Both the position numbers and the translations under genes were made by a program. The notes under the pieces were generated by a model. The model had not been told where the DNA came from. It searched no databases and was given only the letters and a program-made list of their open reading frames with translations. From Roridomyces roridus (lineage: Eukaryota; Basidiomycota; Agaricomycetes; Agaricales; Mycenaceae): DNA of 64,000 nt. Position 1 is the first letter of the stretch. Each line of letters begins with the position of its first letter. The stretch is taken from the NCBI GenBank assembly GCA_029378245.1, contig JARKIF010000010.1, forward strand, positions 744,001 through 808,000, in the 5' to 3' direction. Shown here piece by piece: positions 47,001 to 59,100 of this stretch.

Positions 47001-48221
47001 ATCCATACTTACCTGGAGGAAGGAATCTTTGTCAATTTGCCGGAACTGCTTCGACGTCATGCGGCTACCTACCATTGAGTCGCTTGAGAGAGATAATATT
47101 TATCTCATTCGCCGCTGCCAACTCGCGCTGCTATCGCATGTCAATGGAGTCTTGGGAGGTCTATTGGCAGAGTCTGAATACCGAGTCGAGGCTAGCTGCT
47201 AGTGCGGGAAAGCGAAATTTGGCTCAATGGGGCAGCGGGTACGCGGCGTTGCGCGTTCAGACTCATTCGGCTGCGATTCCGAACCTCCCGAATGTGTGTC
47301 ACCGAAAAACGGACGGGCGCAAATCCCATTTCTCCTTCTAATGTTGTGACGAGAATCTGAATCGCTGGGAGTCCTTGTTATTTGATCAGATCGCGAATGA
47401 AACGATGCGATGCTTTGCAGACCATAGATGGATTTCACTATATGGACCCGCAGAAGGTCGCGGCCAATTTCCTGAACTCGAAGGGCCCGGAACCGCCCAT
47501 GCTAAGTGCTATCTTGAGTTTAATCGGGGCCCTTGTAGACCGGGATAATGGCCGGGAACCGTTCATCCCAAGGTTCGTCTTCATTCTACTTGAGTTTGAA
47601 TGCCGGGAAAGTTGCCGGCGCCGAAAGAGACACCGGCACGGGTGCCGTGCTCGTACATGTTCACTTCCCCGTTGACTTGTCCTTTCTCCCTTGCGGTAAA
47701 ACACGGATTCCGGACCGTATTCGGGCGCTGATCAAGGCGGGCTTCATACTACCCGTCCGCAGAGAGAGAGGCATGCCGTTCCGTGTGCGGTAATTGCATT
47801 CTGTCACAAGCACCTAGAATGCGGTCCAAGCCCAAACTCTATTTGGAATGTCACGCCTCTATTTTAACATATCAAGCGAATTGTATTTCAACGGACCGTG
47901 AAATGAATTGTGGTACTAGGCAAGAGATCTGATGCTGAAAGTGGGGTGCGGATGTAGTACGGCAGAGAGGTGTCGAGGGAGAGTAGACAGAGAAGAGGCC
48001 GGCAAGTTGGTAGTAGTCAGAGCTGCGATTGTCTGTGGTAAAGACCGCATCGGGGCGTGAGCCTCGTGGGGTGGGGAGAGTAGCCGACAGAGTTTACAAG
48101 AAGGCCGAGTAGTCATCTGTTCGGCCAGTCCCAAACAGGCAACACGTACCTGATCACAAGGGACTATATTACCACTGGCGCATCACCTACCTGTCCGTTT
48201 TCTCTTCCCCTTCCCTCCCAC
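44066..48221. other. Gene-poor region
   Basis: About 4.1 kb without a supported gene. Open frames are short and none shows a domain. Sequence style differs from the gene-dense flanks: word pairs such as GTTTGAGCTCGGGATTGACTG (about 45519) and GTTCGAGTTCGGGATTAACCTG (about 45908) look like diverged copies of one repeat. I read it as decayed repetitive DNA. The last ~200 bp form the Zn2Cys6 gene promoter. Confidence 0.5.
45004..45034 (+). repeat. Short tandem repeat, GGACAAGGAC units
   Basis: Three near-perfect copies of a ten-base unit (GGACAAGGAC) run head to tail in the gene-poor region. Confidence 0.7.
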
Positions 48222-51200
48222 ATGGACGAGCCACAGACATCCTCCGCAACAGGCAACGCCCAAGCACAGGCCTCGGGCTCTCAGCCCCAGGTTCGCTCCC
48301 GCATAACCGTCGTCTGCGCCGAGTGCAAGCGGCTCAAGCTCAAGTGTGATAGGCGGACACCGTGTGCTAGTTGCGTCAAGCGCGACACCGTCGTTCGCTG
48401 CATATACTCTCCTGCAGCAGCAGAGAAGGTCGACCTCCATTCCCTCAATAACAGGCTCATCCAGGTCGAGGGACTTCTTGCCCAGTATCAGCAGAACAGC
48501 GACAGCATTCAGTCTGCGTCTGCTGCCTCCTCTTCCTCTGCTCCAACAACACCGTTGAGCATTCCGACGCACGAAATACAAACATGTCTACAGTCTCTCG
48601 GTGTCCCCAGCCTCAACTTGCCTCGACCGTCACCACAACCCAAACCATCAAATCGGCACGTCTCCATACCATCTCTGCACGACGCCTCTCCTCGTGCGCT
48701 GCGTGACTTGCTTCCCGAGGCCCACCACATTCCTGCTGCTCTTTCCCAGGCCCACGCAGCCCTGGCAAACGCCGCAGCCGCGCCCTTTGCTTTCGCGTGG
48801 CTCGAGCCCCGCGTGTACACCTTCCTTTCCACACTCGAGCTCTCCAAAGACGACCGTCGGAGAGAGAAGGAGCGCAAGCGCGACCGAGCACGCTTCATCT
48901 TGTCTGGCGGGGCCAACGCAAGTCCTGCCTCCCTTGCGCTCGTCAACGCCAGCGTCTCCTTCGCCTTTCCTTACGACAGCGCCGAAAATGGCTCCGCCTT
49001 CCCTCCTATCCACACTCTTCCGCCCTCCCCCTCTGCCTCGCACCCCTTGGACTCTGACGAGAGCACGGACGACATCGACGAGCTCCTGTCACCCGATGAG
49101 CGAGCTTTGCCACACATCAACGGTGGCTCTGAAATCGATGGTGTACGTCTTCATGCGCCTGAATACGCACTTTCAAGGCAAAAGGGACGACGTGGCGATC
49201 GGCGTCTTGCCTTCTTTGCCTTGCTTTGCGCTGTACTCTCTCTTTCTACGGAACTCCGCAGCCCAGTCGCGACGGGCTCGGACGCCGAGACACTGGCTGC
49301 TCTCGCGGGGCGTGCCGCTCAGGACTACTTTTCTGGTCCCAGCGAGCCTGCGGCGGCCGCTTCCTTATGGGGCGACCAGGAGGATCCGGATACGGACGCG
49401 CTCCTCGCGATGTGGGTCCTCGGTGCACGGATGATGATGCAGGACGAGGGCGACGAGGAACAGTTGAGCGGTGTTTACATGCAGGTTCGTTTTTATTCTA
49501 TCAACATCATTGGAAGTTACTGACTGGACCGCAGCTGGCGAACACTGTCGCGCAGGCGCGGTTGTGTAGCTTTGATGCCCCGCTGACGGCCTCGAACGCT
49601 CAATCACAAGGTCAGCACACCCATGGGAAGAAGGGCAAGAAGAAGGGGATCAAGGAGGAGGAGGAGGTGTTTGACCCCTCTGCGTCTGGCTCGTTCGTCA
49701 ACGGTGGCGTTGGCGAGATGATGTTCGGAGAGAAGGAGACCGAGAGGCGGGCGTTGCGCGCCAGGACTTGGTGGGCGATCGTCTGGGGAGATCTGTAAGT
49801 CGTTTTTCTTCTTCTTTTTCCCGGCGCTGATAAAACGGATCAGGCTCGTTGCGGATGCTTTGGGTCTTCCGGCGCATGTTGCTCCGTCTGCGCTCAACAA
49901 CGCCCATGAAAAGGAGGGCGAGGACCCGCTTGACGCCAAGTTGGATTGGGTTCACGATGGCGAGGAGGGAGGGCGCAGCTTTGGTGCTTGGGTGCGGTTT
50001 GCCCGCGTTCTGAGTCAAATTCGTGCCCATGGACATGGTGCGGCCGAGAGCACTTGTCGCGCCGAGGGAACTCTTCGGGCCTGGGCTACTGCTGAGCTCA
50101 TGTCAAGAACGGGGCCTGCCGCTCCATTTGACGGCATGGATGTCGACGACGGTGAGCGCGAGAAGATCAGGCTCGAGTCAGACCTTCTTGCGAGCCGCGC
50201 GGCCTTGCGGGTTTGTGTTGGGTGGCTTGCTTCTGTGAGTTCATTCTCTCTGTTTCCGATGTCAACGGTATTCACTTGACGCAGAGCAATGCCAACGACG
50301 AGACGAGCGGTTGGACTGCACCACCGCAGTTGATGCAATCCCAGCAACAAGTCGTCTTTGGTGCTGTGAGCGCTGCGCACGGGCTTGTGCGCGCTTGTCG
50401 CATTCTCGCCGGAACCAATTCGCCTGCTGGTTCCCCTTCCTCCTTCTCAGCCACCTCCAACACTCTTTTCTCGGCGTATTCACCCCGCCATTTAACCCCG
50501 AACAAATCCCCTTCGCTCGCACTACGTGTCACACCCCCGGCTCGTGCCCTGTTTGATGCGGCTGCTGTTTGTGGTTGGGCTGCGCTCCGGTACCCCGCGG
50601 AGGTATTTGCTCCAGGGGCACGCGAGGGACTGTCTGCCGCTGTCACGCTCTTGAGGGGTGATGCCAACGTTTTCGTGGCTTGGACAGGCCGCGGGGAAGC
50701 TCTGAGGGTGCTAGAGGGGCTTGCGAGGCGCGCAGGGATTCCAAACCCTGGGTGTAATGGCGCGAGTGTCTTGCCGACGCCGCCGATGCCGGGCATTTTG
50801 AAGAGGAAGCATTCTATGGTGAATGGCGCGTCTGAGGGGCAAGATGGCAAGGCCGAGTCTACCTCACTTGCAGCCACGAGGGATATGTTGAGAGATGGCA
50901 AGGGGTTGAAGGACAAGGAGCGGGAGAAGGAGAAGGCCCAAGAGCGCAAGAAGCGTGCGGGGTATCCGCCCGTTGGAATTCGTGTCCGTGCTGGCAAGGA
51001 TGGAGGGCCTGCGAGTCCGGTGTCGCCACTTGGACTTGGGCGCAAGACGTCTGTCAGCAAGACTGTAGGCTCCCCGCTTGGCGTTGTTCCTCCTCCACCA
51101 AGAACGGATGATATGGGCTATTACTCTCAGCAGCCCCAGCGCGCGTCATCTATTCCGCAGACGCCGTCATCGATGGAATACAACGCTGTATCAACGTCCT

Positions 51201-51784
51201 CGCTCGTTCCATTGGAGACTACTGGCTCGATGGACTACTCACGACGCTCCTTCAGCGATGCCCCTCCGTCGCAGCAGCAGGGTTACGCGGGCGATAGCAC
51301 GTCCTCGGCCTTGTACGACCTCCCCCGGGCGGGTTCTTATGATGCTGACTCTGGTGCTGCTGCCTATACAAGCGCAGGCAGCCCATATGGATCCTCAAGT
51401 AACGGCAACGCTGGAGCTTTGTCGCAAGCCAACTCACCCTACACGACGAGCGCCAGCGCGGGCATTTCGACACCGACGTTTGGCGCTAATAGCGCTCATC
51501 ACCCTAGCCCACCGTACCCAGCGAGCCCGCAAGTGCAGGCTCCCGGGGCTTACTATACGCCGGGCACGTACGAGTCTCAGTACGAGCCACAGCTGGCGAT
51601 TGACATTCCTGCGCCACCGTTGTACGAGAAGCATACGCAGATGTACGAGGTGAAGCCGGGTATGGATCACCGATACCAGCTCGAGCAGGAGTCGAGGCAC
51701 GGGTTACCGTGGCAGTCTCCTGACGAGCAGCAGCAGCAGTCGTACCAGTGGCCTACGGACGACTTCAAGTTTTACGCGCAGTAG
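48222..51784 (+). CDS. Zn2Cys6 fungal transcription factor
   Basis: Four exons (48222-49484, 49535-49794, 49844-50234, 50285-51784) give 1137 aa. The zinc cluster near residues 32-60 has the spacing C-x2-C-x6-C-x5-C-x2-C-x8-C (CAECKRLKLKCDRRTPCASC ...), followed by a coiled linker (LNNRLIQVEGLLAQYQQ). The middle holds a fungal-specific regulatory region (LAFFALLCAVLSLSTELRSP, RRALRARTWWAIVWGDLLVA). The last third is Ser/Pro/Gln-rich, low complexity and full of Tyr (YGSSSNGNAGALSQANSP), and could act as an activation region. A charged KDKEREKEKAQERKKRAGY stretch may be a nuclear signal. Targets are unknown; neighbours give no clear pathway link. Confidence 0.9.
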
Positions 51785-52250
51785 ACTGACTCTGCGGCGC
51801 GTTGTAGCCCTATCCCTCCCCATATCATTATCCTGCCCCTTGCTTTCGTTGTTTTTTCTCTCGCTCATGACACACCTCTCTTATTGTACCATTAACGCGA
51901 TACCTATATGCCATATATATCATCTTCTTAGTTCTGGACGGACGGTGGCGGTATTTATTGGACCTGTCGGACTAACCCGCTTTAGAGGTGCGTTTGAGCT
52001 GCTGCTTTCGTCCAGTTCCGATGCTAACGGTTTTTGGTGCAGGGGAACATTAGAAATGTCTTGTACCACCACCCGATAAATGTCCGCGCTACCATGCCCA
52101 AAAAGTAGCTACTCTTACATATATGTTCCCAGTGGGAGATGATTTGTAAATTGTTGTCGACGAATACAGTGGAAAGTGACGAACGATACATGAGCCCGAT
52201 AAGATGGATGGATACAAGGATAGCTGAGGAGAGTGCCTGAATATCGCCAC
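51785..52250. other. Convergent 3' spacer
   Basis: About 470 bp between convergent genes. T-rich and TATA-rich words near 51900-51930 are typical 3' UTR sequence. No gene seen. Confidence 0.45.
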
Positions 52251-52667
52251 TCATATTTTCTCGTGCATCATAAACCAAACGGTGAGCAGCGCGAGTACCA
52301 GCATGGCGCACAGACTGCCTGTCCGCATCCGACGCTCGAATACTGCTGCTCTGGTGAGCACGACTTCCGCGCCCCTTTGCTTTTCTGGAGGGGGCGAGCG
52401 AGGAGAGCCCGCGCGGAGCCAGTGACGGTAGGCGGCGTAGACGCCTGGGCGGGGTGTGGTAGAAGAGATATCGGGGCCTGCACCGCCGTCATCCGCTGGG
52501 TCGTTGGTGGGGACGAGACAACCTGCTTCGAGGTCGTCGCTGCTCCTGCGATTAGCGTAGAACGAATCTACGTCTTCCTGAAGGTAGAAAGTGATTGCCG
52601 AACCCGATGGGCGGCGGACGGGAGACGGAGACTCGTAGGAGGAGCGAGCTGAAGAGGGTGTGGACAT
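52251..52667 (-). CDS. Small predicted tail-anchored protein
   Basis: A single open exon of 138 aa from ATG at 52667 to TAA at 52251. The N-terminal two thirds are Ser/Pro-rich and polar (MSTPSSARSSYESPSPVRRP). The C-terminus is MRTGSLCAMLVLALLTVWFM followed by MHEKI: one hydrophobic helix preceded by Arg residues and ending a few residues before the stop. That is the layout of a tail-anchored membrane protein with its bulk in the cytosol. There is no signal peptide. I do not recognise the family. Absence of introns is unusual here but fits its size. Confidence 0.6.
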   Translation of the reverse strand: MSTPSSARSSYESPSPVRRPSGSAITFYLQEDVDSFYANRRSSDDLEAGCLVPTNDPADDGGAGPDISSTTPRPGVYAAYRHWLRAGSPRSPPPEKQRGAEVVLTRAAVFERRMRTGSLCAMLVLALLTVWFMMHEKI

Positions 52668-53139
52668 TTTTGTTGGGGGTGCAAGAGGAGGAGCGTTGGG
52701 GTGGCGGTGGTTTCAGTGTCGCATTTTATAGGGAGATATGAGTCCAAGACAGGGAGGCGGACCGCTGTGCCTCCATTCTCGATGGTTTGAGACATGGGAG
52801 ATGGAGCAAATTGAAACAAATTTGCGACGTGGTATATGAGCCAGCTTTTAGTATCAGAGAGCGCCAGCACACGAAAGATTGGAGCTGGACTTGGGAGAAA
52901 GAAAAAAGGTGAACGGTGCAGCTCGAGTCGGTTGTGATCAAGAGCTGTATCTTTGTTGATTCTTGTTGAATGCCCCTTGGCGGCGGGCGCATCAACGGCG
53001 CACAGTGACTCCCCTTGACTCAACCTTTTAGGCTCGTTAGGTCTGCTGGGAGGGATGGACTGTGCATGGATACGGTCATTGCGTTCTGGGTCGTATAACC
53101 CTCCGAACACTCGACGGTCGGGACGTGTATCGGCGTGCA
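52668..53139. other. Divergent spacer
   Basis: About 470 bp upstream of both the tail-anchored protein gene and the F-box/LRR gene. No recognisable element. Confidence 0.4.
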
Positions 53140-55048
53140 ATGGTGAGTTTCTTCCATGTTCAAAAATCCGCGTCTTCACAGGATTATAGTCAAACGTCGG
53201 TCCTCTGCTCCAAGACTGTAAGGTTGGTTGGTGCTCATCCTCGTTTTCTTTGTTATCTAATCTCTTGCACTTCAGGACTGGCTGCTCGACACCGGCTCAC
53301 AGACTAAGTTTATTTGCAGCAACTTCCCAGCGGACCGCAAGTCTACACTTCCAGGTACTCAACATGCTCCCGACTTTTTCATTACACCTGTTCCTACCGC
53401 AGAATGTACGAATCTTTGTTGCACATGTCTGTCCGGCAAGGGGTTTCCCTTTCAATCCTACCGCAAGACCGTCGGAGCGAACTATCCGCCTCAGCCTTTC
53501 GAGACCCTTCAGAATCAGATTTCGCGAGCCCAAGACGACGCTGAGGCTTACAAACGCGAAATCATCCGCTTGCAACGCATCGTTGGCGCTTGTATAGAAC
53601 CTCAATATCGCATGTGTACATCAGGCAAGGAATTCACTTCAAAGATTCGTCTGCTGACCGTTTCGCCAGCGACGAAACCTGCCTCTGGCGCTTGTACCCA
53701 TCCGTGCTGTCATGCCGGCGCTGTAGTAGTACGCGCTTCAAACGAGATGCTTCGATTACGGCGTATCATTCAGATCCTTGGGCACAGGCGCCACCAACTC
53801 ACGACCTATCTGCACGCAAAGCGTTCAGTTGCTTCACCCATTCGCCACCTCCCGCCAGAACTACTACTCACAATCTTCTCATTCGCGACGCCAGAAAAGA
53901 CGGATCATGCGTGCTTGTCATTCACCGTTCGTCGGATGTCGCAGGTGTGCCGTCGCTGGCGGACGATCGTTTTGGGTGCCAGTCAACTCTGGAGCACAGT
54001 CCTCTTAACCTTGGTCAAGGCATCCCATGTCGCGCATCTCAAATTATACGCCTCGAATGCCCAAACTCTACCCTTGACAATCCGCTGCCCCGAGTTCTCG
54101 AAAAAACTGCGCGTGAAGCTCACCGATTTGAGTTGTCGATGGCGCGACATTACCCTCGAGTCGATTGGGACTTCCCAGTTGGACGAGCTCAACGCTGTCC
54201 GTGGCAAGATCCCCTTCCTCAAGTCGCTTCACATACGTGTCCTATCGCCGCGTGAAGGGTGGCAGACGAACGATGCTTTCGAGCATGCGCCATCTCTCCG
54301 TCGGGTGGTGTTCACAATCAGGGAGGAGTACATCTGGCCATTCAGTTTCATACTACCCTGGACGCAAATCACCTCGTTAACTCTCTATCCCATCACCTTG
54401 TCCGTGTTCTCCGAGTGCATCCGGAATTGTCCCCAGCTCCTGTTTCTCGACGTCAACATTCGTCCTCGGTGGACAGAAGCGGTACCCGAGACAGAGCATC
54501 TGACGAGTCCTTTACGCAAGCTCGTCTTGCGGGGCTCACGATGCCAGGAGGCCATCGTCGGGCTGACATTTCCGCACCTAGTCTCCCTCATCATCCCGAT
54601 GGATGGCAAGCCGCACCCCGAATTCCTCCCCTTCTTAGCGCGGTCCACCCACCTCGAGATGGTCGCCGTGTCTTCGTGGGGCAAGGCCACTACGGAGCAC
54701 CTCATATCCATCTTACTCGCCACGCCCTCTCTGCGCATGCTGCATTTCAAGGATTGGCAGACGGTGCTGGTGACGCCCCGTCTGACCGATCCTCCCGCCG
54801 CTTGGCTGCCCAATTCCAATTCGCAGGAGGAGGAGGGGTGCGTTCCGAAGAAACTGGAATCGCTGGCAGAGCTCAAAGCAGACGCCTGCGTTTCGTACCC
54901 AGACGAATTCCTCTGGGGCTTTCTCCGTAGAGACACGGAAGCTCATCCGTCTTTCGATCCACACGGGATCGATACCGCCCGGCTCGAAGTACCAGGATTC
55001 CCATTTGACCCCGAGGCAGAACTCGATTATCTTTTGACGACCGATTGA
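53140..55048 (+). CDS. F-box/LRR-like protein with Cys-rich N-terminus
   Basis: The body (53570-55048) reads LPPELLLTIFSFATPEKTD, a clear F-box, then VCRRWRTIVLGASQLWSTV and a series of LRR-like strands (FLKSLHIRVLSP, LRRVVFTIREEY, HLVSLIIPMDGK), as in many mushroom SCF adaptors. In the same frame upstream, an exon starting near 53275 encodes DWLLDTGSQTKFICSNFPAD, TECTNLCCTCLSGKGF-like Cys-rich sequence and the helix QISRAQDDAEAYKREIIRLQ. Upstream again, DYSQTSVLCSKT forms a small exon (about 53183-53218), and splicing in phase 0 leads to a one-codon first exon, ATG at 53140. That extreme 5' model is tentative; the F-box part is firm. Confidence 0.72.
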
Positions 55049-55142
55049 AAGTGCATTATCTATCGTGTGTATTCCTATTCAACAACTTGTATTTTTACTC
55101 TTGTACAATGCTCGAAATGTCTATCTCCCTGATTTACACAAA

Positions 55143-55835
55143 CTAATCTACATATCCAGTACAAACCCATACGTCAGTCTGAATCGCAAGCGTAGGTGAC
55201 GGCTCCGAGACTCGGCGGCGGCGGAGTGGGGTACGAGCACTGGCTGGGGATGGAGCTGCTGCTGGTCGAATCAATGCGTCGGAAGGTTGCTTGAGGAGCG
55301 CGTAAGCTTCGCCAGCGTCTAGTGCATTCGACATGGACACTTCTTCCTGGCAGCCTTGACCTCCGTAGCGCACAGGGCATCAAATCCAATACTTTCGTAG
55401 AGCTCACTCGCATGAATATGAACTGGGCCAGCAACAGATGAGAATGCATACTAATACTTGTGTCGAACCGGTACGCTGAACGAGGTACATTATTCTGATC
55501 ACGACCCTCCGAGCCATAACAGCATTCTTGTCGACAGGGGCCGCGAAAGCGCGCTACGTGGTGAACGGTGCTCCCTTGGCACAGTAGCTGCGGAGCCTGT
55601 AATGGGCCGAGACCTATATACCCTTGATTGGGTGGTCGGAGGATAGACGCGGAGTAGTATCTGTTAGCGACGTCCTTTTTGCTCGCTGTGTGGTCTGTCG
55701 AACATGGGTTCGATGATCTCGACCGGGTGTGGACAGTGGCACCACCTCGTCGTCGTCGTACCAATCTGGAATCTCGGGCAGTTTGGGGAGTAGCAAGTCG
55801 ATGCATTTGGAGAAAGGGTGTGATTGTGTCGTCAA
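55143..55835 (-). pseudogene. Collapsed duplicate of the 60.4-63.5 kb gene pair
   Basis: Three pieces in minus-strand order match the genes to the right. First is CIDLLLPKLPEIPDWYDDDE, which matches the unknown acidic gene near 63400. Second is the intergenic sequence ending at MHSHLLLAQFI, which matches about 61710-62020. Third is the C-terminal PSDALIRPAAAPSPASARTP segment, which matches the RNase III-like gene near 60470-60600. The DNA between them is missing, so neither gene is intact. It adjoins the truncated RNase III-like exon at 55836. Confidence 0.75.
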
Positions 55836-55962
55836 TTCTTCACAGATCACGTCGGGCGCGTTTTGAAGGCCGTTCCAAACTGTTCGGGCGACGGCGGGAG
55901 AAGGGCGATGAAGAGAGTGCAGCTCGAATGGAAGTCTTGATAGTGAGATGTAGGGTCGTCAT
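55836..55962 (-). pseudogene. Truncated first exon of the RNase III-like gene (copy of 6349)
   Basis: MTTLHLTIKTSIRAALSSSP matches the start of the gene at 6349. Eleven bases are missing after the SSPF codons, which breaks the frame, and the copy stops at GAAGAATT, where sequence of the acidic gene takes over. Confidence 0.75.
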
Positions 55963-56106
55963 CGCTGGAGGGAGCGCGTGGTGGTTGTGGAAAGAGTTGG
56001 TCGCCGGACGTGATGGCATAAAATACAATCTACTTGCCAATTGGCAGAATTACAACGGATACATCTGAACCTAGACGATACACTCCAAAAGACATGCTAC
56101 AATCCA

Positions 56107-59100
56107 TCAACCTCGAACTCGCTCATGCGGCGCCTGGAACGGCACGTCCAACATTCTGAAAATCTCTTCCTCAGTTTCACCCGCGATGCAAGTTCCTGTT
56201 ATTATTCGGTCAGATGAATGTAAATGTGGGAGTAGTAGACACTCGCCTGTATTCGTCTTGACCTGCCTATCGTTCGGATCGCGCACAACTCCCTCAAACA
56301 ATCCTCTCTGATTCAAAGAATACCCCATCACGTTGGCTTTCAGTCGGATAGCGCGATTAAACTGACTTGGAGTGAGCATAGACAGTAAACAATGAAGGAA
56401 AGGCACTCACGATATCATCGCCCGTATAATACAACAAGGCCGCCCCCACGGTTCTTCCACGGAACAGTCAAAAAATCGATGCGTCTCCTCTTGGAACCTG
56501 GCTCTGGGAGGTGGCAAAGCCCACGGTAAATGGCCTCTTCTCCATTCGGGTCCTCGGGCAGTGCCAAATCCTCCTCGATGATCTTCTTTTTATGCAGAGC
56601 ATTCAACAGGCGGCGCAAGACACCCGCATGTGTCCCTCCATCGTCGGGATTGCGAGTGATCATGATGTCGATGTCGCCGCAGTCAGCTTTCCCACTGTGA
56701 AGCAATGAACACAAGGCAAATAGGACGTGGAAATCGGACAAACCGCCTATAGCTGCCCATGATTTCAATCTCAAGCTTTAGATCGATAGCAAGTGCTGTA
56801 CAGAGTCAGGAACTATCCTCAAAGCGACGAGACAACATACCAACAGGCTTGATAATGTCAAACAAGGCCTTGGCCTCCGTCCTCGGCATACGCTCTTGGA
56901 TATCATCATAATACTGGATCCCAATCCTCTGCCCAGGGTTCAACGTAACCCCGCCTCTCCCAGCAAGCAGATCACCGAGGGTGCGCAATCCGGCAGCATA
57001 CCATTGGTGCGCAGTTTTCGGGCCGACACCATAGATGTTCTGGAACATTGCCCTGACCTTGACGTCCGGCGTGTCCTCATAATCAATGCGACGCAGCTTT
57101 CCCGTCTTGACGATTTCCATAATCTATGGTTTCTCCATGATTCATCTTGAATGCAGGGAGAACAGGTGCAGTTACCTTGAGGGCAGTTTTGTGCCCAACG
57201 AAGGGGATAGTACGTGCCTCCTCGTAGGACTTGATCCGAGTTGGGTGACAACGAATCGGTCCAATGCCTGAGATGAAGTCAGTATATATCGAAACCTCTT
57301 TGTTTGTACGCACTGTTCAGGTACGACCTCACCTTCCAATAATGATCCTTTCCCATCTTTGCCTCGTGCAGCCTCTTGAGTATCTCAAACTGGGCACGTA
57401 AGGTCCTACTCTTCCCAAGGAGAGAAAATCCATCCCACCTTCTTTGCAATGTCCTCGTTGGGACCATTCTTGAGCGGTTGTACATTCTTGGAATCACATG
57501 TCCATCCCCTCTGTAACCTGGATTAGACGCAACGAAACAAGCCCAGAAACGCTTACGTTCTTCTGTGCTTTCTTCGAATTCTTTGGTTGTTGTGGTGGTG
57601 ACTCGACATCCGATCCATCGGTTTCATCATCACGACGCCCATTCTCCTTCTGCTTATCAGCCGGGTCCACGTCCACCACGTCGACGCAACCTCCACCCCT
57701 TTTGTAAAGGCCCAGCTGTACGAGAATTAGAAGACAAATTCACCAGAAAAGATTCAGCAACCGCACCTCCACCTCGGCACTCTGCTCTTCTCTCGCCTGT
57801 TTATAGAACTCGGCCAACGGATCGTCCTTGTCCTCGACTTGGACTTTTCCCTTTCCTTTGCCACCTGATCCCGAGGCCTTGGGAGACGCGGGCGGAGAAA
57901 GCATTAGCCCAGGTTTGGTATTCGGCTGGTCGGCTACCGAATCGTGATTGTTTGCAGCGCCTTTCTTGTCTTGTGTGAAATCCCTGTCCTCTGGTCAGCA
58001 TACCAAAAGCAGAACCGAACGTTGGACGCACGAGATACGGCTCTCATCCGCCTTGAGATCGCCATCAGACGCCCGCTCCTTCCCTTTCCCCTTGCCCGGT
58101 CGCTGCGGCATGACAACAGGCGCAATCCGGTCTTTAAACACGGCATATTCAAAGTAATGCCCCTCCGCGCCTTGAGCAACCCAGTTCCAGCTGATGATAG
58201 GGATCCACTCTGGGATTTCCTTGAGCTTCTGCACCCCTGCCGACCGCAGGAAGGGCCGCAGATGTGCGTCCACGACAATGTGCGTGACCACGTCCGGATC
58301 GAAGGTCGGCGAGAGCTCGCCTCCATGGTGCTTGATCTGCACACGAATCAGAGTCAACTCACTGAGGAGAAGAAAGGGAACGCACCAAATCCATTCTCTT
58401 CATCGTTTTCTCCGAAGCAAACGTCATATCCCCACCGCAATAGAACAGATGCATGCCCCTCAAGTACTGGTCCGATTTCCTCTTTGCGAGCGGAGGCGGA
58501 TTGTCCTGGAGTCTCTGCGCGTAGTCCTTTGGCAAAATCTTCTCCTTCTCCTTCTTCTTCGATGCAGCAGATCCCTTCTTCAGCGGTGCAGGCTTGGGCC
58601 CCGGGACTGGCTTTGCCTCCTTGGCCTTCGTCTTGGCCTTGGAAGTGCTGGCCTTGATAGGAACGATAACATTGTTTGGCTCCGAGGCGGGCGTTCCGGC
58701 CGGCGGCGAAGAGATCAATATAATGGATTCTTCGCCCTTGAGCGGCTTGGGCTTTGGTTTGGTAACGTTGGAGGTACTGGCAACAGTCGATTTGCTCCCC
58801 CTCGAGGCAGCTTTGAGCAACTTCTTCTCCCTAGTACGCCGGTCGATGAGTTCCTCTATCTCCAAAAACGTGCTGGCTGCCCCCAACGGCTTCTGGGGCT
58901 GCGTGGACTCGGCCTCGGGCTCAAACCGTGAAACCGCGACAGAGAAATCAGGCTCCTTGATCGGGTCCGTGTCCATAGAGAGGTCAATGGTCGCTGGGGC
59001 AGCTACCGGCTTTTCCGGCTTCTTTGCCCTTGGCTTGGGTTTGCTGGAAGCCGGTTTCGACTTTGACTTTGCCGGAGAATTGTTACGGGACAGTCAATGT

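Noticed and set aside
48601..49434. 277-aa plus-strand frame overlapping the Zn2Cys6 gene
   Set aside because: Shifted frame within the coding exon of the transcription factor.
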